In this document: positions 1-9,025 of the stretch, in pieces
Numbering within the stretch: the first letter of the stretch is position 1
How the letters are laid out: each line of letters opens with the position of its first letter
Source of the DNA: JAUVXJ01 sp034411995
GTDB taxonomy: Bacteria; Chloroflexota; Anaerolineae; UBA7937; B3-Chlor
DNA: 64,000 nucleotides
Direction of reading: 5' to 3'
Assembly (NCBI GenBank): GCA_034411995.1
Contig: DAOUME010000009.1
Coordinates: forward strand, 1 to 64,000
Program-made: the position numbers and the translations under genes
Notes under the pieces: model-generated
Database searches by the model: none
What the model was told of the DNA's origin: nothing
Seen by the model: the letters and a program-made list of their open reading frames with translations, nothing else

Positions 1-62
1 GTGCACTGGAACCAATGCGGGGCGGCCGGTCCCCCGGCGGAGCGCCGCGCACGCTTCCGGTT

Positions 63-84
63 GGGGCACGGCATGCCGTGCCCC
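63..84. repeat. 22-bp perfect palindrome, CTAC-tailed family
   Basis: GGGGCACGGCATGCCGTGCCCC reads the same on both strands and is followed by TAC. Nearly the same core (GGCACGGCATGCCGTGCC) is at 60548-60565, and a relative is at 28321-28346. Confidence 0.8.
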
Positions 85-163
85 TACACCAATTCCCCCG
101 TTCCGAGACTCACCTGGCCGAGCCAGCCTAGACGCTTTGCCCAGGCCTAGCGGTGAGACGGCA

Positions 164-182
164 GGCGGGTCTGAGACCCGCC
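164..182. repeat. Short palindrome, GGCGGGTCT type
   Basis: Arms GGCGGGTCT and AGACCCGCC enclose one base and are followed by CCTACAAGG. A close relative is at 47270-47290 and a decayed one at 49021-49045. Confidence 0.7.
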
Positions 183-277
183 CCTACAAGGCAACGGTCA
201 GCTTGGCCACGTTCGCTCATCCGGACCTGGCAGGTTTCCACGCCACGCGACCGCGCTCGTCATTCTCCCCCGTAACC

Positions 278-293
278 GCACGGCAAACCGTGC
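278..293. repeat. Short palindrome GCACGG-N4-CCGTGC
   Basis: Six-bp arms around CAAA, followed by GCCTACAGTGCAC. It is a decayed relative of the GCACGGCATGCCGTGC elements. Confidence 0.5.
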
Positions 294-347
294 GCCTACA
301 GTGCACCAAGCGCGGCCAGGTACGTAACGCAGGCAGCTCTGTCCAAG

Positions 348-803
348 CTACCCGGCCCCAGTGAGATCGGACGTGCAATACGCGCAGCGCGTGGCCTTGA
401 TGGGGATCGTGGACGGGCAGTGTGGGCACTCCTTCGTAGTGGGTCCGGCGGGCGCCTCCTCCTCCCGTCGCAGGCGGTTCATCATGCGGATGAGGAAGAA
501 GGTGACCAGCGCCACCACCAGGAAGCTGATCACCGCATTGAGAAACACGCCGTAGTTGACGGTCACCGCCCCCGCAGCCTGGGCGTCGGCCAGCGATGCG
601 TACGGAGCCGCTCGTGCACCCTCCTTGAGAAGGATGAAGAAGTTGGAGAAGTCCACGCCTCCCAGCAGCAGGCCAATGGGGGGCATGATCACGTCGTCTA
701 CCAGCGACTTGATGATGGTCCCGAAGGCCGCACCAACGATGATGCCCACGGCCATGTCCACCACGCTCCCTCGTAGTGCGAACTCCCTGAACTCCTTCAA
801 CAC
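348..803 (-). CDS. mscL: Large-conductance mechanosensitive channel MscL with C-terminal zinc-ribbon-like tail
   Basis: Homopentameric inner-membrane safety valve that opens under osmotic downshock. The 151-residue product begins with the family signature (LKEFREFALRGSVVDMAVG), then TM1, a periplasmic loop and TM2 (VISFLVVALVTFFLIRMMNR). The start is GTG at 803, chosen because AAGGAGG lies 5 nt upstream. The C-terminal cytoplasmic part carries two CxxC pairs (CPHC about residue 126, CAYC about 142) that look like a zinc ribbon, which standard enterobacterial MscL lacks. It is monocistronic, next to a hypothetical gene on the same strand. Identity is certain; the role of the Cys tail is unknown. 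Confidence 0.95.
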   Translation of the reverse strand: MLKEFREFALRGSVVDMAVGIIVGAAFGTIIKSLVDDVIMPPIGLLLGGVDFSNFFILLKEGARAAPYASLADAQAAGAVTVNYGVFLNAVISFLVVALVTFFLIRMMNRLRREEEAPAGPTTKECPHCPSTIPIKATRCAYCTSDLTGAG

Positions 804-895
804 GATTGCCTCCTTGATCCCTCTACGCGGCGACTAAGGAAGGCAAACCAACCCCTCCCAAAGCGTCCGGCGACACCCGGGCCCGGGCTTCTCCT

Positions 896-1537
896 CTAGG
901 GAGCTTTGTCTCCCTGCTTGATGGACCGGAGATGACCTGAGGTGCGGAAACCTCGTAGAAGCTGCCTCGTGGAGCCCTGACCATACACAGGCTCGTCGCT
1001 CGAGATCCTCGCCACGGCGCTGAAGCGGCGTGCCGGGGCGATGCCCGCTTCTTCCGCCGCCAGCCACAGCTTACCCAGGGCGATGAGTAGATCCCGATAG
1101 TCTACCCTCTGATCGCAGATGGACGCCGCCGCCAAGCCCAGGTCGAGCCACCTGCTTTCGCCCGTGGACCTGAGGCGGGAGGCCGCCCTGCCCCCGATGT
1201 AGCTGTGCAGATATACCCTCAGCCGTCGCTTACTCCCGAAAGAGTCCCGAATCCGCAAGCGCTGGCCCGGGTCAGCCCTCAGGTAAAGAGAGCAGAGCTC
1301 GTCCAGGGCCTCCTGTACGTCACCGAGATCCAGAGGCGCGGTCCCGGCCCGGAACGCGTCCACCTGTTGGCGGTGAGCGACCCCGGCGGCCCCGAGCCTG
1401 TCCATGCCTGCCTGCTCCAGGCCCTTCTGCACCTCGGCCAGCTCCCGGTCCCACTCCTCCCAGGCCTGGTTCAGCCGGGACAGCCGGGTCTCCAGCTCCG
1501 CCAGGCGCTCACTGGAGAACGGCTGATTCGGCAACAT
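896..1537 (-). CDS. Hypothetical protein, N-terminal coiled coil
   Basis: I do not recognise this 213-residue protein. Residues about 8-50 are charged and heptad-like (ERLAELETRLSRLNQAWEE), suggesting a coiled coil. The rest is mixed alpha-helical with many Arg residues, without a signal peptide or membrane segment. It ends just upstream of mscL on the same strand. The start at 1537 has only a weak ribosome binding site, so the N-terminus may be shorter. Confidence 0.5.
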   Translation of the reverse strand: MLPNQPFSSERLAELETRLSRLNQAWEEWDRELAEVQKGLEQAGMDRLGAAGVAHRQQVDAFRAGTAPLDLGDVQEALDELCSLYLRADPGQRLRIRDSFGSKRRLRVYLHSYIGGRAASRLRSTGESRWLDLGLAAASICDQRVDYRDLLIALGKLWLAAEEAGIAPARRFSAVARISSDEPVYGQGSTRQLLRGFRTSGHLRSIKQGDKAP

Positions 1538-1617
1538 GCACAGACCCTCACTCGAGGCCAGCCGCAGCCCTGCAACCCACGGGGACGCGACACGCCTCGC
1601 ATAGATACGGGGCAGAA

Positions 1618-1908
1618 CTAACCCTTGGGCGGTTCCCAGACCTGGTAGACTTTGGCCGTGGGAGGCGCTTTCAACAGCGCGCCGAGCGCCTCCCTCATGG
1701 GGGCTTGAGTCGCCAGAGCCGCCTCAGCGTCCTCCTTCGTTTCCCAGAGGGTCATGCCCCCGTACTCTCCGGTGTCGTCGTCCCCGACCATGGTCATGCC
1801 CTTGAAGCCCTTCATGGCTGGGAGCATGCCTCCAAACTGTTCGCCGGACTTCTCGGCGATCTCACGCGTCCCTGGACCCAGGGTGAACATTGTCAGCACT
1901 GCATACAT
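1618..1908 (-). CDS. Small antibiotic-biosynthesis-monooxygenase-like (ABM fold) protein
   Basis: A 96-residue protein starting MYAVLTMFTLGPGTREIAEK. The start at 1908 is fixed by GGAGGAG 5 nt upstream; the longer frame upstream of it is low-complexity. The pattern of a beta strand, a helix with GMLPAMKGFKGMTM, a central GGMTLWETKEDAEAA segment and a final VYQVWE strand is typical of dimeric alpha/beta ferredoxin-like ABM/YgiN proteins. The substrate is unknown, and some family members simply bind small molecules or haem. Confidence 0.75.
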   Translation of the reverse strand: MYAVLTMFTLGPGTREIAEKSGEQFGGMLPAMKGFKGMTMVGDDDTGEYGGMTLWETKEDAEAALATQAPMREALGALLKAPPTAKVYQVWEPPKG

Positions 1909-2267
1909 GGCCACTCCTCCTGATTCGCTGCTATGAGAACACAGGGCTCGACACTGGTCCCCGTGGGTCGCACTGCGCTCGCCACCGTGCGTCATATGGT
2001 GACTGTGGTCAGTCCGCTCGAAGGAGGCAAGTCGGTTCTTCCGCACCGACTCACCGCGCTCAGGCCCCCGGCCGCTGTGTTCGCCAGTCCCATAGCCTCT
2101 GCGGCCCCATTTTACCGGGACCAAGCCAGGATGTCAACACTTTCTCACGCCGATGGCCACCCTGGTCCAGACACAAAACCGCCTCGGCTCACGGAACGAC
2201 TCTTGGGCCGAGGCGCTTGGGAATGAATGGCGCAGGCTGCGGCCTGCCCGCCTGTTCTGTCACACCG
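1909..2267. other. Intergenic region, no feature recognised
   Basis: About 360 bases upstream of the ABM-like gene. I see no gene, hairpin terminator or repeat that I can support. Confidence 0.4.
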
Positions 2268-4973
2268 CTAGTTCGCGCGCGGCTCCGATTCCTCCACCTC
2301 TCTCTTCACAGGAGAGAAGCGCACGTAGCTGTCCCTTCCCTTTTCTTTGGCACGGCACAGAGCCAGGTCCGCGCACTTGAGCAGCGTGTCCACGTCCTCC
2401 CCGTCGTCGGGATACACTGCGATACCCATGCTCACCGTGAGCCGCACCTCGTGACCGCTCAAGAAGAACGGTTCCTTCAGCGCCTTCGTGATTCGCTCGG
2501 CCACCCTGTCTGTGTGACCAGGCGCCTCGATCCCCAGCAGCAGGAGCACGAACTCATCGTCGCCTGATCGGGCCACCGTATCCGCGGTGCGCACCAGGCC
2601 CGCGAGACGATCCCCGAGGGCCTGCAAGAGCTGATCGCCAGCCTGGGGCCCGAACCCATGATTGATGCCCTTGAACCGGTCCACGTCGATCATCATCACC
2701 GCCAGCTTCTGCGGCTCTCGATTGGCAGCCGCCAGAGCCTGGGTCAGATGATCGCGGAAGAGCGCCCGGTTGGGCAATCCGGTCAGATGATCGTGGTCAG
2801 CCAGCAGCCTCAGGTCGTGCTCCGCCAGCTTGCGCTCGGTGATGTCGCGAAGGATGCTAGTGAGAAAGACGCCATGGCGAGTGTTCCAACCAGCGAAAGA
2901 GAGCTCCAGGGGGAACGTACTGCCATCCTTCCGGCGGCCGATCATCTCCACCGGCTGAGCCAGGCTGCTGGATGCTCCGCCGGACTCCACTTCGTTCACG
3001 GCTTTCTTGATCGCCTCACGGAGGTCTGCCGGGGCCACCATGGTCAGCCGCTTGCCCAGCATCTCCGTCGCGTCGTAGCCGAAAACGGCCTCCGCTCCGG
3101 GATTCCAGTAGACGATGTGCTCCTCGCTGTCGAACGTGATGATCGCATCCCCCGTAGCTTCAGCTACCGACCGGAAACGCCCTTCACTCAGCTCCAGGGC
3201 CTCCAGGGCGCGGCTGCTCTCCAGGGATACGGCCGCCAGCTCGCCGAAGGCAGAAGCCACGCGAGCATCTTCCTCAGTAAAGCCCCCTGCCTTGTTGGCC
3301 AGCGTGAGCAGGCCCACGGCGTTGTCCTCGACCCGCAACGGCGCAAAGAGCACGTTCTCGACCATCGTGCTCTCCTCTGCTCCAACCCAACCATCGTTGG
3401 CATAGGACAGACCGTTGAGATACATCGCACCGGCGGTGAGGTATACCTCAGCCCTCAGCTCCCTCAGTGGCCGGGAGGATGCCAGGATCCCCCTCCAGGA
3501 CAGGCCCTCCGGATAGCCCAGCAGGACGTTGTCCCTGGTGCCATCTTCGTTCAGCAAGCCCACGTACCCTGCGCCAGCGCCGATCAGATTTCGGCAGGCC
3601 TCGAAGATGCCCCGCGCCGCCGGCTCGAAGTCCCGATGCACCAGCACGGCGCGAGAGGCCTCCAGCAGCGCCGACGACTCCGACCCCTCACCATGGGTCT
3701 CATCACGCACCTGGGCTCGGGGCCGGCGCACTTCGCGTTCGCCGGCCGTGATCAAGAAGCCCTGAGGCTTCCCCTGAGCATCCCTGAGCAGAGACATCCC
3801 CAGGCGACAACGGAAGCGAGTCCCATCCTTCCTGACCAGGGAAAGCTCGATCCTGTCTACAGCACCCTCCTTGAAGGTCTTCTGGAGGTTGCTGATGAAC
3901 TCCTCGTGGTCCTCTGGCAAGATCAGCTCGAAAGCGCTCTTGCCCACCAACTCGTCGGCGTGGGGAAAACCGAACAGCTCGACCACGCGCCGCGATGTCT
4001 CCCTGATCCTTCCCCTGAGATCGGTGGTGATGATCCCCTCAGATGATATCTCCAGCAACGTCTTCCACATCTGTCGATGATGATCGGGCACCTGTGCCTC
4101 CGCCGGAGTCGTCTCGGTCACGCTCCGAGCGACCACCTGCACGGCTGGCTTGCCCTGGTAGATGAAGGGGAAGATGGAGTGGGCCTCCACCCGGACGACG
4201 GACCCGTCCAGACGCACTAGCCGTCGCTCAATGAGCGCCAACTCAGTGTCGTGTTCGATAGCCTTCCTGAGGCGGGCCTGCACCGTGGCCATGTCGTCAC
4301 GGTGCACGAAGTCCAGAACCGGCCTGCCCATGATCTCTCCCGGGTCGGATGCACCCAGAAGGGCGGCGCCTGCCCGGTTGGCGAATACGATGTTCCCGCG
4401 GTGGTGCACGAGTATGGCGTCGGGCGAGGATTCTACCAGGTGCCTGTAATGCTCCTCACTCTTGCGGAGCCTCTCCTCCTCCAGCTTCCTGTCGGTGACG
4501 TCGACGCCCACGGAGATGATGTGCTCGACGGGTCCGTCTCCGTTCAAGAGCGGAGCCGTGGACCACTGGATGATCCTTGATTTGCCCTCTCGGGTGACCA
4601 GCTGGCTCTCGTAGCCTCGCGAGAAGCGCCCAGTGCCCAGATCGGCCAACGCCTCCCTCACGGCATGTGCCTGCTCCGGCCGGACGAGGACGTCCCACAC
4701 ACATCTGCCCCATACCTCTTCGAAGGACAGCCCGGTGGTCTGTTCGCAGAGACGGTTTATCCACCGTATCCTGCCCTGACGATCGAAGATCGTCACCAGC
4801 GCCCCGAGCCTGTCCAGTAGCGGGGACCTGCCTGGAAGGCCACGTTCCGCTGGGGGGCTGCTCTCCGGCTCTGTGGGGCCAGTAGGGACCGCTTCTGGCT
4901 CCGATACGCGGTGCTCGAATTCAAGGACCTCGTCTTCTCGATGTGCTCCTAGTCGTTCTCCAGCCTCCATCAT
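2268..4973 (-). CDS. Multi-PAS/GAF sensor diguanylate cyclase (GGDEF)
   Basis: A soluble 901-residue sensor with no membrane segments. Domains in order: PAS (about 45-160, LFDRQGRIRWINR-like core), PAS (about 165-280), PAS (about 300-410), GAF (about 430-580), PAS (about 595-715, ending in DITERKLAE) and a C-terminal GGDEF domain (about 725-885, LLADHDHLTGLPNRALFRDHL). The predicted role is making cyclic-di-GMP in response to bound ligands or redox state. The signature loop reads RSGDDEFVLLL, that is GDDEF instead of GGDEF. The second glycine of the GTP-binding loop is replaced by Asp, so activity may be reduced or lost. There is no EAL domain. Transcription probably starts from the TTGACA/TATACT promoter at 5188-5216. 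Confidence 0.92.
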   Translation of the reverse strand: MMEAGERLGAHREDEVLEFEHRVSEPEAVPTGPTEPESSPPAERGLPGRSPLLDRLGALVTIFDRQGRIRWINRLCEQTTGLSFEEVWGRCVWDVLVRPEQAHAVREALADLGTGRFSRGYESQLVTREGKSRIIQWSTAPLLNGDGPVEHIISVGVDVTDRKLEEERLRKSEEHYRHLVESSPDAILVHHRGNIVFANRAGAALLGASDPGEIMGRPVLDFVHRDDMATVQARLRKAIEHDTELALIERRLVRLDGSVVRVEAHSIFPFIYQGKPAVQVVARSVTETTPAEAQVPDHHRQMWKTLLEISSEGIITTDLRGRIRETSRRVVELFGFPHADELVGKSAFELILPEDHEEFISNLQKTFKEGAVDRIELSLVRKDGTRFRCRLGMSLLRDAQGKPQGFLITAGEREVRRPRAQVRDETHGEGSESSALLEASRAVLVHRDFEPAARGIFEACRNLIGAGAGYVGLLNEDGTRDNVLLGYPEGLSWRGILASSRPLRELRAEVYLTAGAMYLNGLSYANDGWVGAEESTMVENVLFAPLRVEDNAVGLLTLANKAGGFTEEDARVASAFGELAAVSLESSRALEALELSEGRFRSVAEATGDAIITFDSEEHIVYWNPGAEAVFGYDATEMLGKRLTMVAPADLREAIKKAVNEVESGGASSSLAQPVEMIGRRKDGSTFPLELSFAGWNTRHGVFLTSILRDITERKLAEHDLRLLADHDHLTGLPNRALFRDHLTQALAAANREPQKLAVMMIDVDRFKGINHGFGPQAGDQLLQALGDRLAGLVRTADTVARSGDDEFVLLLLGIEAPGHTDRVAERITKALKEPFFLSGHEVRLTVSMGIAVYPDDGEDVDTLLKCADLALCRAKEKGRDSYVRFSPVKREVEESEPRAN

Positions 4974-5187
4974 CTCTCATCCTCAATCCCTTACTCCTGA
5001 GACCATGAGATGGCGTGTGGCGGACGGGAGACCTGAGTCGAAGATATGTCAAGACGCCAGGCTAAGGGGACGAGATCACCCACCCCTTTCGCCGCGAATA
5101 CACACCAGGGTTTAGCTGTGCCACCTGGTCACGAATGCCAGACCGTCGCACCAGAAAGGCCCAGATTTCGCCCATCAGTAACTTCTT

Positions 5188-5216
5188 AGTATATCACAAT
5201 CGGACGCAGTTGTCAA
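5188..5216 (-). promoter_or_regulatory. Sigma-70 promoter for the GGDEF gene
   Basis: TTGACA, 17 nt, TATACT on the minus strand, giving a leader of about 205 nt before the ATG at 4973. Confidence 0.75.
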
Positions 5217-5260
5217 GCCGAGTTTCAACGCCTCCGGCTCCCGCCGCGCGCCGCCGCAGG

Positions 5261-6592
5261 TCACCCTTCCTCGTCCGCGTCCCGCTCGCGCCAGGCAGAC
5301 AAACGCTCGCTGATTTCGCGCTCATACCCCTCTGCAGACGGCTCGTAGTACCTCCTGCCCTGCAAGCGGTCCGGGAGGTACTGCTGCCGCACGAAATGTC
5401 CAGGGTACTGATGCGGGTACTTGTAGTCTCTGCCGTGACCCAGCGCCTCTGCGTCGCGCGAGGAGTCCTTGAGGTGGTCCGGAACCTCGCCTGCGCCCTC
5501 TTCCTTCACATCGGCCAGGGCCTGGAAGTATCCGCCTGCGGAGTTGCTCTTGGGAGCCGTGGCCAGATAGATGGCCGCCTGAGCCAGGCTGTACTGCGCC
5601 TCTGGCAGGCCCACCCATTCCAGAGCCTGCGCCGCCGACGTCGCTACCGCCAGCGCCTGCGGGTCCGCATTTCCTATGTCCTCCGAGGCCAGGATGATCA
5701 TCCTCCGCACGATGAATCTGGGGTCTTCCCCGGAGTGGATCATACGGGCCAACCAGTACAGAGCCGCGTCGGGGTCGGAGCCTCGCAGGCTCTTGATGAA
5801 CGCCGAGATGGTATCGTAGTGCACGTCTCCGTCCTTGTCGTACAACATGGCACGCTGCTGGATGGAGTCCTCGGCGATCTCCAGCGTCACGTGGACCACC
5901 CCGTCTTCGTCCGGTGCGGTGGTTTCCACGGCCAGTTCCAGCGCATTGAGGGCGATGCGCGCATCGCCTCCCGCCACGCGAACCAGGTGCGCCGCCGCGT
6001 CCTCAGCCAGGTCCACCTTCCTGTCCCCCAGGCCTCTCTCAGGGTCCGCCAGAGCCCGCCGCAAGATCAGGGCGACCTGCTCTTCGCTCAGCGGCTCCAG
6101 GCGAAAGATGCGGGAACGGGAGACCAGCGCCCCGATGACCTCGAAGTAAGGGTTCTCGGTGGTAATGCCGATCAAGGTGATCAGGCCTTCCTCGACGTGA
6201 GGGAGTAAGGCATCCTGCTGGGTCTTGGTGAAGTGGTGTATCTCGTCCACCAGCAGTATGGTCTTACGTCCCGTCATCACGCGCCGGTTCTTGGCCGCGG
6301 CCACCAACTGGCGCAACTCCTTCACGCCAGCCATGACCGCGCTCATGGACTCGAAGGCGCTCTCCGTGGTGTTGGCGATCACGGAGGCCAGGGAGGTCTT
6401 GCCCGTGCCGGGAGGCCCCCAGAGGATCACGGATCCCAGCCGGTCAGCCTCGATGGCCCGGCGCAGGAGCCTGCCTGGCCCCACGATGTGCTCCTGCCCC
6501 ACCATCTCGTCCACGGTGCGGGGGCGCATGCGAGCCGCCAGCGGCGCCTCGCGATTCAGTTGATCGGTCAGGGAATACTCGAAGAGGTCCAT
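5261..6592 (-). CDS. rarA: Replication-associated recombination protein RarA (MgsA), AAA+ ATPase
   Basis: Cytoplasmic clamp-loader-like AAA+ ATPase that acts at stalled forks, associated with SSB and recombination. The 443-residue product has the N-terminal RMRPRTVDEMVGQEHIVGPG motif, Walker A GPPGTGKTSLA (about 59-69), Walker B ILLVDEIHHF (about 112-121), sensor TTENP, and the C-terminal MgsA tetramerisation region (DALYWLARMIHSGEDPRFI). The start has GGAGG 4 nt upstream. Length and motif order are normal for the family. Confidence 0.96.
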   Translation of the reverse strand: MDLFEYSLTDQLNREAPLAARMRPRTVDEMVGQEHIVGPGRLLRRAIEADRLGSVILWGPPGTGKTSLASVIANTTESAFESMSAVMAGVKELRQLVAAAKNRRVMTGRKTILLVDEIHHFTKTQQDALLPHVEEGLITLIGITTENPYFEVIGALVSRSRIFRLEPLSEEQVALILRRALADPERGLGDRKVDLAEDAAAHLVRVAGGDARIALNALELAVETTAPDEDGVVHVTLEIAEDSIQQRAMLYDKDGDVHYDTISAFIKSLRGSDPDAALYWLARMIHSGEDPRFIVRRMIILASEDIGNADPQALAVATSAAQALEWVGLPEAQYSLAQAAIYLATAPKSNSAGGYFQALADVKEEGAGEVPDHLKDSSRDAEALGHGRDYKYPHQYPGHFVRQQYLPDRLQGRRYYEPSAEGYEREISERLSAWRERDADEEG

Positions 6593-6803
6593 CGTGCCTC
6601 CGCACTCACATTCTATCCTTGCACCTGTGCAGCGGCAAGGAGTGCGGGACGTGTTAGATGGTGAGGTACGGGCACCCTACTCCGCGGGAGCGTCCGATGG
6701 CCCGTGCCACGCTGATCACCTCCCTGCCCTCACCTATGTTGAGGACGGCGCGGAGGGCTCTCCCGCTGGCCAGAAGGCCTGCCCCACGGGAAGCGCCCGT
6801 GTT

Positions 6804-7892
6804 TCACGGCTGCACCACGGCCTTGACCACCTTGAGCCCCTCCACGTCGGCCAGGGCCTCGTTCATCTCCTCCAGCCTGTATACCCGGGAGATGAACCCT
6901 TCGTAGGGAAATCTGTCCCCGTGCTTGGCCAGGACCAGAATACCGCGGTAGAAATGACTGAAGTCGCTCCCCCAGCAGCCCCTGATCTCCAGATGTTTGC
7001 GATTGAGGTCCCAGTGGGGGTTGATCTCCACCCCTCCGGCGTCCGTGTACTGGCCGACTACCACGTAGCGACCGTTGTCGCGGGTCATCCGCATACCCTC
7101 AGCCACAGCAGCAGGGTTGCCCGTGGCTTCGATGGTCACGTCGGCGCCCCGGCCGTGGGTCAATTCTTTCACGAGGGCGATTCGTTCGTCCGGGCTTTGT
7201 TCCTCGATGTCGATGGTGTGGTCGGCGCCAATGGCTCGCGCCATGTCCAGTCTCTGCCTTGGGGCACCCACGACGATGACCTCCGTGGCGCCCGAGAGTT
7301 GAGCCAGCACCGCGGCGTTCAGGCCCACGGGGCCACACCCCTGCACCACGACGGTGTCACCCAGTTGGACCTCAGCCCGCTCCAACGCATGAGTGGCGGT
7401 GGGAAGGCCGCATCCAGCGGCGATGTACCGCTCCGGCGTCAACCCCCGGGGGAGCTTGATCACCTTCACCCCCGGCTTGAGATAGATGGCTTCGCTCCAG
7501 CCGCCCAGCAGCCCTTCGTCAGCAGAGTAGGTGATGCCGTACACCCGCCGACTTGGGCAACGAGTGCTCGCCTTGGCCACCAAGCAATACCAGCACCTGC
7601 CGCAGGTCTCGTGGACGTCCAGGAAGGCAACCACGTCGCCCCCGTGCAGGATCTCCCCCTCCACGTCCCGCACCTCTCCCGCGACCTGAGAGATGCGCCC
7701 CACGCTTACGTGCCCTGGAATGATCGGGTAGGGCACGCCGGACAACCGCCCATGATACAGATGCACGTCTGTCCCGCACACCTCGCTGAAGATGGTCTGC
7801 AGCAGGACGCTGCCCGGCTCCATCTCCGGCGCGGGATAGTCTCGCAGCTCTATAGGCTTCTCCGGGGCCACCATCACCGCTGCTCTGTACAT
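6804..7892 (-). CDS. Zinc-dependent medium-chain alcohol/threonine-type dehydrogenase
   Basis: A 362-residue NAD(P)-dependent MDR oxidoreductase. It shows the GroES-like catalytic domain (CGTDVHLYHG, then GHVSVGRISQV), a structural-zinc Cys cluster modified to CGRCWYCLVAKASTRC, and a Rossmann core (VVQGCGPVGLNAAVLAQ). It resembles threonine/sorbitol-type dehydrogenases, but the substrate cannot be read from sequence. It is the last gene of an operon: it starts 8 nt after the HgcAB-like stop, with GGAGGAG before its ATG. Co-transcription with a corrinoid methyl carrier suggests the substrate or product of a methyl-transfer pathway, which is inference. Confidence 0.9.
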   Translation of the reverse strand: MYRAAVMVAPEKPIELRDYPAPEMEPGSVLLQTIFSEVCGTDVHLYHGRLSGVPYPIIPGHVSVGRISQVAGEVRDVEGEILHGGDVVAFLDVHETCGRCWYCLVAKASTRCPSRRVYGITYSADEGLLGGWSEAIYLKPGVKVIKLPRGLTPERYIAAGCGLPTATHALERAEVQLGDTVVVQGCGPVGLNAAVLAQLSGATEVIVVGAPRQRLDMARAIGADHTIDIEEQSPDERIALVKELTHGRGADVTIEATGNPAAVAEGMRMTRDNGRYVVVGQYTDAGGVEINPHWDLNRKHLEIRGCWGSDFSHFYRGILVLAKHGDRFPYEGFISRVYRLEEMNEALADVEGLKVVKAVVQP

Positions 7893-7900
7893 TTCTCCTC

Positions 7901-9025
7901 CTATCGCTCCACGCGCTTTCCCATCAGGTTCAGCTTGAACCGGCGAATGGTGTCAGGTGCGATCACGCCGCCGTCGGGGCTCTCGAAGTGCAACGCATCG
8001 AAGGGGCACTGCACGATGCAGGCCCCGCACTGCACGCATCGCTCCGGCCTGGCTATCCTCGCCGTGTGCCTGTCCCGGTCCACTTCGTAGCAGCCTCTGG
8101 GGCAAACATCCTCGCAGTAACCGGCGCCCCTGCACCTCTCGTTGTCCAGCACCACCCGGAGCAGCCTGTCCTCGAGCAGCCCGCTCTTATAGAGGGGCGT
8201 GCTGCCCAGGAAATCGACACCCATCACCATGAGGACTACGAAGGTGAAGATTCCCCATCGGGCCGTGACTCCCCACGTCAACTGTCCCAGCGCGCGAGCG
8301 TAGCCCACGAGACCGAGCATGGCCACGAGCCACAGGACCACCACGACACCGAAAACGACACCCCTGCCTCTCCAGCCAGGTTCCAGCCAGCGCCCGTACA
8401 GAGGATAGACCATGTACAGGGCCAGCGCCAGCACCCACACCACCAGCAACCCGGGCACCAGGGCCTGGCGCCACAGCAGCCCCGTGATCAGTACCGAGAC
8501 CAGGGAGATGGGAAACGCCCAGAACACGGCCATCTCCAGCCGCTGCGTCCAGGGAAAGCGCACCTCGCGCATCCCGGCGCCCTTGGCCAGCCCGCTGTGC
8601 AAGAAGGCCGGCAGGTCACGCGCGTAAACAGGCCCCCACACCACTTTCCAGCCACTCTTCTGCTCCAGGGCCTTCCCTTCCACCCCCGTGGCAGCCAGTT
8701 GAGGCAAGATCACCTGGCGATGGTCTACCCGCTCTTCGATACCGCTGGTCTTGAGGGCGGACAGCACATCGTGGTTGGTCAGCAACCCACCAGTGGCTGA
8801 GCACCACACGTTGACACCCCTGCTGTTGGCCACCAGGAGATAGGCGTCCAGACCCCTCAACGCCCAACGCACCCGCTGCACGGTGAGCCTGAAGTTGCCC
8901 GTCACCAGCACAGGCGAACCCCTACCCGGATGCCCGATCTCCAGCAGCCCGGTCTTCCCTGGCCAGGGCACCATCCTGAGCAGCGTACCCACGATGGTCA
9001 CCACCACGTAGCTCACCAGGCTCAT
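7901..9025 (-). CDS. HgcAB-like fusion: membrane corrinoid protein with C-terminal ferredoxin
   Basis: The 374-residue protein combines an HgcA-like corrinoid domain, membrane helices and a ferredoxin domain. The cap-helix motif reads NVWCSATGG (Cys75), where true mercury methylators carry N(V/I)WCA(A/G)GK, so the cobalt-ligand Cys is present but its surroundings differ. Four or five membrane helices lie at about 190-300. The C-terminal ferredoxin has a complete second cluster motif (CVQCGACIVQCP). In the first, CRGAGYCEDVCPRGC, Ala replaces the second Cys, as in some [3Fe-4S] types. The ATG at 9025 overlaps the methyltransferase stop (ATGA), showing translational coupling. It probably accepts a methyl group on a corrinoid with electrons from its own ferredoxin. 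Mercury methylation should not be assumed. Confidence 0.85.
   Translation of the reverse strand: MSLVSYVVVTIVGTLLRMVPWPGKTGLLEIGHPGRGSPVLVTGNFRLTVQRVRWALRGLDAYLLVANSRGVNVWCSATGGLLTNHDVLSALKTSGIEERVDHRQVILPQLAATGVEGKALEQKSGWKVVWGPVYARDLPAFLHSGLAKGAGMREVRFPWTQRLEMAVFWAFPISLVSVLITGLLWRQALVPGLLVVWVLALALYMVYPLYGRWLEPGWRGRGVVFGVVVVLWLVAMLGLVGYARALGQLTWGVTARWGIFTFVVLMVMGVDFLGSTPLYKSGLLEDRLLRVVLDNERCRGAGYCEDVCPRGCYEVDRDRHTARIARPERCVQCGACIVQCPFDALHFESPDGGVIAPDTIRRFKLNLMGKRVER

Larger units (their letters stand above)
1..347. other. Non-coding region with dispersed palindromes
   Basis: I see no convincing gene here. The stretch contains three short palindromes (63-84, 164-182, 278-293), each followed by a CCTAC-type tail. 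The same kind of element recurs later in the window. Confidence 0.6.

Noticed and set aside
2658..4046. Long plus-strand open frame of 462 codons opposite the GGDEF gene
   Set aside because: It is an antisense shadow of the PAS/GGDEF reading frame with no domain pattern. The same applies to the other long antisense frames, for example at 21036-23963 and 27950-29848.
6659..6803. Open frame continuing after the zinc dehydrogenase stop (NIGEGREVISVARAIGRSRG)
   Set aside because: It has no start codon or ribosome binding site and no recognisable homology; it is most likely a chance open frame.
7901..9025. Calling the fusion a true mercury methylase HgcA
   Set aside because: The cap-helix motif is NVWCSATGG rather than N(V/I)WCA(A/G)GK and the first ferredoxin cluster is altered.
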